Assembly (NCBI RefSeq): GCF_003382565.3
Contig: NZ_CP086253.1
Span: 4,340,001 to 4,404,000 of the forward strand
From: Pectobacterium aquaticum
GTDB taxonomy: Bacteria; Pseudomonadota; Gammaproteobacteria; Enterobacterales; Enterobacteriaceae
Direction of reading: 5' to 3'
Length of the DNA: 64,000 nucleotides
Shown here: in pieces, positions 59,764 through 64,000 of the stretch
Layout of the letters: each line of letters opens with the position of its first letter
Position numbering within the stretch: the first letter of the stretch is position 1
Program-made: the position numbers and the translations under genes
The notes under the pieces: model-generated
The model's input: the letters and a program-made list of their open reading frames with translations, nothing else
What the model was told of the DNA's origin: nothing
Database searches by the model: none

Positions 59764-60690
59764 TCACCCCTGGGTTTGCAAAAATGCGTCGATCTCTTCA
59801 CGCCACGGGACAGAGGGCTGAGCGCCTCGGCGAGTAACGGCTATCGCAGCTGCCGCATGGGCAAATTTTACTGCGGAGGACATGGGTTTATTTTCCAGCA
59901 ATGCAGTGACTAACGCACCATTAAAGGTATCTCCAGCGGCGATAGTATCCACGGCTTTTACACGATATCCCGGAATTCGCTGCCCCTGACCGTTTTCACT
60001 TAACCATACGCCACGGCTACCCAATGTGATGAGAACCGTTTCAATGCCTTTATCGTGCAGAACCTGTGCTGCGCGAGCCGCATCGTCTTCCGTCTCAACG
60101 GTAATTCCCGTCAGGAACTGTGCTTCGGTTTCATTCGGCGTGATCATATTGACCAGCGATAACAGTTCATCGGGCAGTTCACGGGCAGGGGCAGGGTTAA
60201 GAATCACTTTCGTTTGGTGTTCATGCGCCAGTTTAGCGGCCGCAATGACCGTTTCCAACGGCGACTCAAGCTGCATAAGCAATGCTGAAGCATCAATAAT
60301 GTGTTGCTGATGACGATGAAGATAATCAGGCGTCACCGCAGCATTCGCTCCGGCATTAATCGCGATCATGTTCTCAGCGTCGGCGTTAACAAAAATCAGT
60401 GCAACGCCGGTTGTTTCCCCGGAGATAGCCTCAACGGCAGAAACATCGATATTGTCCTTGAATAGCTGCTGGCAAATACGGGTGCCGATATCATCTTCTC
60501 CAACGCAGGCAATAAAGGCGATGTCTGCACCGCTTCGACCAGCGGCAACGGCCTGATTGGCACCTTTCCCACCGAAAGCAACGCTATATTGCTCACCGAT
60601 CACCGTTTCGCCTGGACGGGGAAATTGCTCAAGATTGAGAATATGGTCAGCATTAATACTGCCCAGCACCACCAGCTTACCCGTTTTCAT
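59764..60690 (-). CDS. rbsK: Ribokinase
   Basis: A 308-residue PfkB-family kinase converting ribose to ribose-5-phosphate. GGKGANQAVAAGRSG near residue 37 is PfkB signature 1 and DTIAAGDTFNGAL near 247 is signature 2 with the catalytic aspartate. I start it at ATG 60688-60690 (MKTGKLVVLGSINADHIL) because earlier codons are not conserved. Confidence 0.95.
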   Translation of the reverse strand: MKTGKLVVLGSINADHILNLEQFPRPGETVIGEQYSVAFGGKGANQAVAAGRSGADIAFIACVGEDDIGTRICQQLFKDNIDVSAVEAISGETTGVALIFVNADAENMIAINAGANAAVTPDYLHRHQQHIIDASALLMQLESPLETVIAAAKLAHEHQTKVILNPAPARELPDELLSLVNMITPNETEAQFLTGITVETEDDAARAAQVLHDKGIETVLITLGSRGVWLSENGQGQRIPGYRVKAVDTIAAGDTFNGALVTALLENKPMSSAVKFAHAAAAIAVTRRGAQPSVPWREEIDAFLQTQG

Positions 60691-60761
60691 TATGTCGAAT
60701 CCCGCTACGTTAATAATGCGCCACCACAAACGGGTGGCGCGAGCCCTGCTTTATTCTTTAA

Positions 60762-61649
60762 TTATTTTGCTACCAGTTTCAGGTCAACCGGAATGATGGC
60801 CTGAGGTTTTTCACCTTTCAGCACTTTCGCCGCCGTTTCGATACCGATCACACCGATCTGATCAGGACGCTGAGCAACAGTCGCAGCCAGCTTGCCTGAC
60901 TCAACAGCCTTCACGCCATCTTGAGTGCCGTCAAAGCCGACGACCAGCACATCTGTTTTGCCTGCGGTTTGCAGCGCACGCAGTGCACCCAACGCCATTT
61001 CATCGTTCTGAGCAAATACGGCCTGAACGTCAGGGTGCGCGGTCAGCAGGTTCTGCATCACGTTCAGCCCTTTAGTACGGTCAAAGTCAGCGGGTTGGCT
61101 GGCCAGCATAGCGAATTTATTTTTCTCAGCAGATTTCATGAAGCCCGCCCCACGCTCGCGTGCGGCAGACGTTCCAGCGATGCCTTCCAGTTGAATCACT
61201 TTAGCGCCTTCACCCAATTTCTTGGCAATGAAGTCACCGGCAACTTTACCGCCGAAGGCGTTATCAGAAGCCACGTGGCTCACAACTTCACCACTGCTCG
61301 CAACGCGGTCCAGCGTAATAACAGGGATCTTGGCTTGGTTAGCCATTTTAATCGCATTACCTACTGCATCAGAATCGGTCGGGTTGATCAGCAGAACTTT
61401 GGTTCCACGTACCGTCAAATCCTGAACGTTAGCCAGTTCTTTTGCTGGGTTATTCTGGGAATCCAGCACAATCAGTTCGTAGCCCAGTTTGTCAGCTTCT
61501 TTCTGCGCACCCTCTTTCATTGAAACAAAGAACGGGTTATTCAGCGTAGAAACCACCAGAGCAACCGTATCTTTGGCCAAGGCATTAGCACTGACAGTCG
61601 CGCTCAGCGCAACAGCGGAAACCAGAGTAGCCAGCTTTTTCATATTCAT
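60762..61649 (-). CDS. rbsB: Periplasmic ribose-binding protein RbsB
   Basis: A 295-residue secreted receptor for ribose transport and chemotaxis. MKKLATLVSAVALSATVSANALAKD is the signal peptide; the mature part starts KDTVALVVSTLNNPFFVSMK. VFAQNDEMALGALRAL and VGFDGTQDGVKAV are ligand-contact regions. Between rbsC and rbsK as usual. Confidence 0.97.
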   Translation of the reverse strand: MNMKKLATLVSAVALSATVSANALAKDTVALVVSTLNNPFFVSMKEGAQKEADKLGYELIVLDSQNNPAKELANVQDLTVRGTKVLLINPTDSDAVGNAIKMANQAKIPVITLDRVASSGEVVSHVASDNAFGGKVAGDFIAKKLGEGAKVIQLEGIAGTSAARERGAGFMKSAEKNKFAMLASQPADFDRTKGLNVMQNLLTAHPDVQAVFAQNDEMALGALRALQTAGKTDVLVVGFDGTQDGVKAVESGKLAATVAQRPDQIGVIGIETAAKVLKGEKPQAIIPVDLKLVAK

Positions 61650-61674
61650 AACTCAATTCCTGTGTGAATGAAGG

Positions 61675-62643
61675 TTATTTACTGCTTTTGTTATCTACCA
61701 GAACCGCCAGCAAAATGACGACTGCTTTAACGATCATTTGGTAGTAAGAAGAAACACCTAATAAATTCAGTCCGTTGTTGAGGAAACCAAGGATAAGTGC
61801 GCCGATCAACGTACCAACGATACGCCCTTTTCCTCCAGCCAGACTGGTGCCGCCCAATACTACAGCCGCGATAGCATCCAGCTCATACCCTGTACCCGCC
61901 GTCGGCTGTGCAGAGGACAAACGTGCGACTTCGATAATTCCCGCTAGGGCAGACAACAGCCCACACAGGGAATAGACAATAATTTTGACTTTATCAACAC
62001 TGATGCCGGACAAACGGGTGGCAGACTCGTTGCCGCCTAACGCATAGATATAGCGCCCCAGACGCGTATGGTGCAACATGTACCAGGCTGCCGCGAACAC
62101 GATAGCCATGATCCAGATTGGCGTCGGAATTCCCAGAGGACGACCGATACCAAACCAGCCAAACGCATCTGCTACGTCGGAAAAGCCAGTATTAACCGGG
62201 CTACCGTTGGTATAGACCATTGTCACACCGCGAAGTAACAGCATCATGACCAACGTGGCAATAAACGCCTGCACTTTGCCTTTGGATACAATGATCCCTG
62301 TACCCGCACCAATCAGCGCCCCCAGCGCCAGCGCGCCAAACACCGCCACCAGCGCATTGACTTCAAGCCCGACGATGGAAGCCGCTACGGCACCAGTCAA
62401 TGCCAGCAGTGACCCCACTGACAAATCGATGCCCGAGGTCAAAATCACCAGGGTCATGCCGACGGCCATGATGGCGTTCACCGACGTCTGCTGGAGAATA
62501 TTGAACAGGTTGTTCAGGGTAAAAAAGTTAGGGCTCATGGCGGAAACAACCGCAATCAGGATCAGGAGCGCGATCAGCGATTTCTGCTCCAATAACCACT
62601 CTTTGCTGAACCAGCGTTTTGCCGCGATAGATTGAGAACTCAT
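61675..62643 (-). CDS. rbsC: Ribose ABC transporter permease RbsC
   Basis: A 322-residue inner-membrane permease with about 9-10 hydrophobic helices. VILTSGIDLSVGSLLALTGA and AVVLGGTSLAGGKGRIVGT are the conserved sugar-permease segments, the latter contacting the ATPase. I start at ATG 62641-62643 (MSSQSIAAKRWF) after AGGAGTAAG rather than the longer frame to 62682, which overlaps rbsA. Confidence 0.95.
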   Translation of the reverse strand: MSSQSIAAKRWFSKEWLLEQKSLIALLILIAVVSAMSPNFFTLNNLFNILQQTSVNAIMAVGMTLVILTSGIDLSVGSLLALTGAVAASIVGLEVNALVAVFGALALGALIGAGTGIIVSKGKVQAFIATLVMMLLLRGVTMVYTNGSPVNTGFSDVADAFGWFGIGRPLGIPTPIWIMAIVFAAAWYMLHHTRLGRYIYALGGNESATRLSGISVDKVKIIVYSLCGLLSALAGIIEVARLSSAQPTAGTGYELDAIAAVVLGGTSLAGGKGRIVGTLIGALILGFLNNGLNLLGVSSYYQMIVKAVVILLAVLVDNKSSK

Positions 62644-62650
62644 GTCTGAC

Positions 62651-64000
62651 TTACTCCTGCTTTGCGCCGTATTGCTTACCAACGGCCGCGGCCATCAGTG
62701 CTTCCTGGGTTGCTTGCTCAATAGGGAAATCACCGCTCAAGCGCCCTTCATGCATCACAATGATGCGATCGCTCATTCCCAAGACTTCGGGCATTTCGGA
62801 TGACACCAATATGATGCTCAGCCCTTCTTCTTTGAATTGATTGATTAACTGATAAATCTCTTTCTTCGCCCCGACATCGACGCCACGCGTCGGTTCATCG
62901 AGGATCAGGACATTCGGGCGCGTCATCAGGCCACGGGCAATCGCCACTTTCTGCTGATTACCGCCGGAAAGCAGGCCAATAGGCTGCTCCATCGAAGGCG
63001 TTTTCACGTTGAACAGGCGAATAAAATCGGCAACCGTCAGTTGCTCTTCGGCGTGTTTCAGACGACCGCCCGCATGGCTGAAATAACGTAGTGCGGTTAA
63101 GGACATGTTTTCTTTTACTGACATGCCCAGCACCAAACCATCACGTTTGCGGTCTTCAGAAATGTAAACAATGCCGTTCGCCAGGCCATCCTGCGGTTTA
63201 CGGGTCACTACGTCGCGGCCATCCAGCGTCACATTACCGCCAGTTCGCGGCAGTGCACCGTAGAGAATCTTCATCAGTTCGGTACGGCCCGCACCCATCA
63301 GCCCTGCGACGCCCAGAATTTCGCCTTTCCGCACCGTAAAGCTTACGCGCTCTACGCCCGGCCCTGACAAGTTCTGCACCTTAAGGCGAACCTCTCCCGG
63401 CGCTTTATTCGAACGCGGGTACTGATCTTCCAGCTTACGGCCCACCATCATTTCAATCAGCGTATCTTCCTCTAAGTCACTGACAGGACGCTCGCCAATA
63501 AACTGACCATCGCGGAACACGGTAATGTCATCGCAGATTTCAAAGATTTCTTTCAGACGGTGGGAAATATAGACAATGCCGCATCCCTGAGATTGCAGCT
63601 CTTTGATCACGCTGAATAGCGAAGCGGTTTCGGTATCCGTCAGAGCATCGGTAGGTTCATCCATGATGATGACTTTCGATTCAAAGCTCAGCACCTTGGC
63701 AATTTCAACCATTTGCTGATCGCCAATCGATAAATCCCCGACCATACGACGACTGTCGTAGCGCAGATTAAGGCGTTTCAGCAGCTTATCGGCTTCCGCA
63801 TACATCTTGTTCCAGTCGATACGACCGAAGCGGTTGGTAAACTCACGGCCAAGGAAGATATTCTCGGCAATCGTGAGTTGGGGAATCAGGTTAAGTTCCT
63901 GATGGATAATACCGATACCTGCTTCCTGAGACGCTTTCGGCCCGCTGAAATCTACCTCTTGCCCTAGAAAATGGATGCTGCCGGCATCTTTACGATAGAT
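62651..64000 (-). CDS. rbsA: Ribose ABC transporter ATPase RbsA (partial, N-terminus off window)
   Basis: C-terminal ~450 residues of the two-domain ATPase; the frame stays open to base 64000, and the first Walker A lies outside. Present are LSIGDQQMVEIAKVL and VIIMDEPTDALTD of the first domain, and GLMGAGRTELMK, LSGGNQQKVAIARGL and LILDEPTRGVDVGAK of the second. Next to rbsC with a 7-bp gap. Confidence 0.96.
   Translation of the reverse strand: MYRKDAGSIHFLGQEVDFSGPKASQEAGIGIIHQELNLIPQLTIAENIFLGREFTNRFGRIDWNKMYAEADKLLKRLNLRYDSRRMVGDLSIGDQQMVEIAKVLSFESKVIIMDEPTDALTDTETASLFSVIKELQSQGCGIVYISHRLKEIFEICDDITVFRDGQFIGERPVSDLEEDTLIEMMVGRKLEDQYPRSNKAPGEVRLKVQNLSGPGVERVSFTVRKGEILGVAGLMGAGRTELMKILYGALPRTGGNVTLDGRDVVTRKPQDGLANGIVYISEDRKRDGLVLGMSVKENMSLTALRYFSHAGGRLKHAEEQLTVADFIRLFNVKTPSMEQPIGLLSGGNQQKVAIARGLMTRPNVLILDEPTRGVDVGAKKEIYQLINQFKEEGLSIILVSSEMPEVLGMSDRIIVMHEGRLSGDFPIEQATQEALMAAAVGKQYGAKQE

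Overview
This is an enterobacterial chromosome segment. The gene order recG-trmH-spoT-rpoZ-gmk, typA/glnALG, engB-spf-polA-dsbA and rbsACBK-R next to an rRNA operon, the protein sequences and the 16S/23S genes all fit a soft-rot member of the Enterobacterales, most likely Pectobacterium or a close relative. The genus is inferred from sequence resemblance; no search was run.

Layout. 1-5.2 kb (minus strand): the recG-trmH-spoT-rpoZ-gmk stringent-response/repair block, recG cut by the window edge. 5.5-9.4 kb: ligB, eptB and a tRNA-Pro gene. 9.6-25.9 kb: an accessory region. It opens with three broken genes: an EAL protein with an internal deletion, a truncated cupin and the C-terminal part of an AraC-type regulator. 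Then comes a compact plus-strand cluster of twelve genes (11.68-23.34 kb). After a second, decayed copy of the same AraC fragment comes a two-gene Septu-type (ptuAB) defence system. 26-34 kb: yhiN, pitA, uspB, uspA, gdhA and an FAD oxidoreductase. 34-38 kb: fabY, dtd, yihX and typA. 38.2-43 kb: the nitrogen control locus glnA-glnL-glnG with NtrC sites, a sigma-54 promoter, an ERIC element and the small gene yshB. 43-53 kb: hemN, a small membrane ORF, yihI, engB, Spot 42 RNA, polA, dsbA, srkA, yihD and mobAB. 53.1-58.7 kb: a complete minus-strand rRNA operon (16S, tRNA-Glu, 23S, 5S). 58.8-64 kb: the ribose genes rbsR, rbsK, rbsB, rbsC and part of rbsA.

The highlight is the twelve-gene cluster. 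Its genes overlap or nearly touch and encode a haem-oxygenase-like (TenA/PqqC/CADD superfamily) enzyme, a PhzF-like isomerase, a nitroreductase, an Ntn-type acyltransferase/hydrolase, a branched-chain-type aminotransferase, an RraA/HMG-aldolase-like protein, a DRE-TIM aldolase, four separate ATP-grasp ligases (two with circularly permuted-type C-terminal domains) and an MFS exporter. There is no NRPS or PKS gene. The most economical reading is a small-peptide or amino-acid-derived metabolite: the aldolases and aminotransferase make an unusual amino acid, the ATP-grasp enzymes join building blocks, redox enzymes modify them and the MFS protein exports the product. I do not recognise this combination as a described pathway. 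It is bracketed by ~256-bp direct repeats derived from an araC-family gene, which suggests arrival as a unit.

Elsewhere the window is ordinary core genome with well-supported regulatory signals: rrn P1/P2 and boxA, glnAp2 with two NtrC sites, an NtrC site before glnL and several strong intrinsic terminators.
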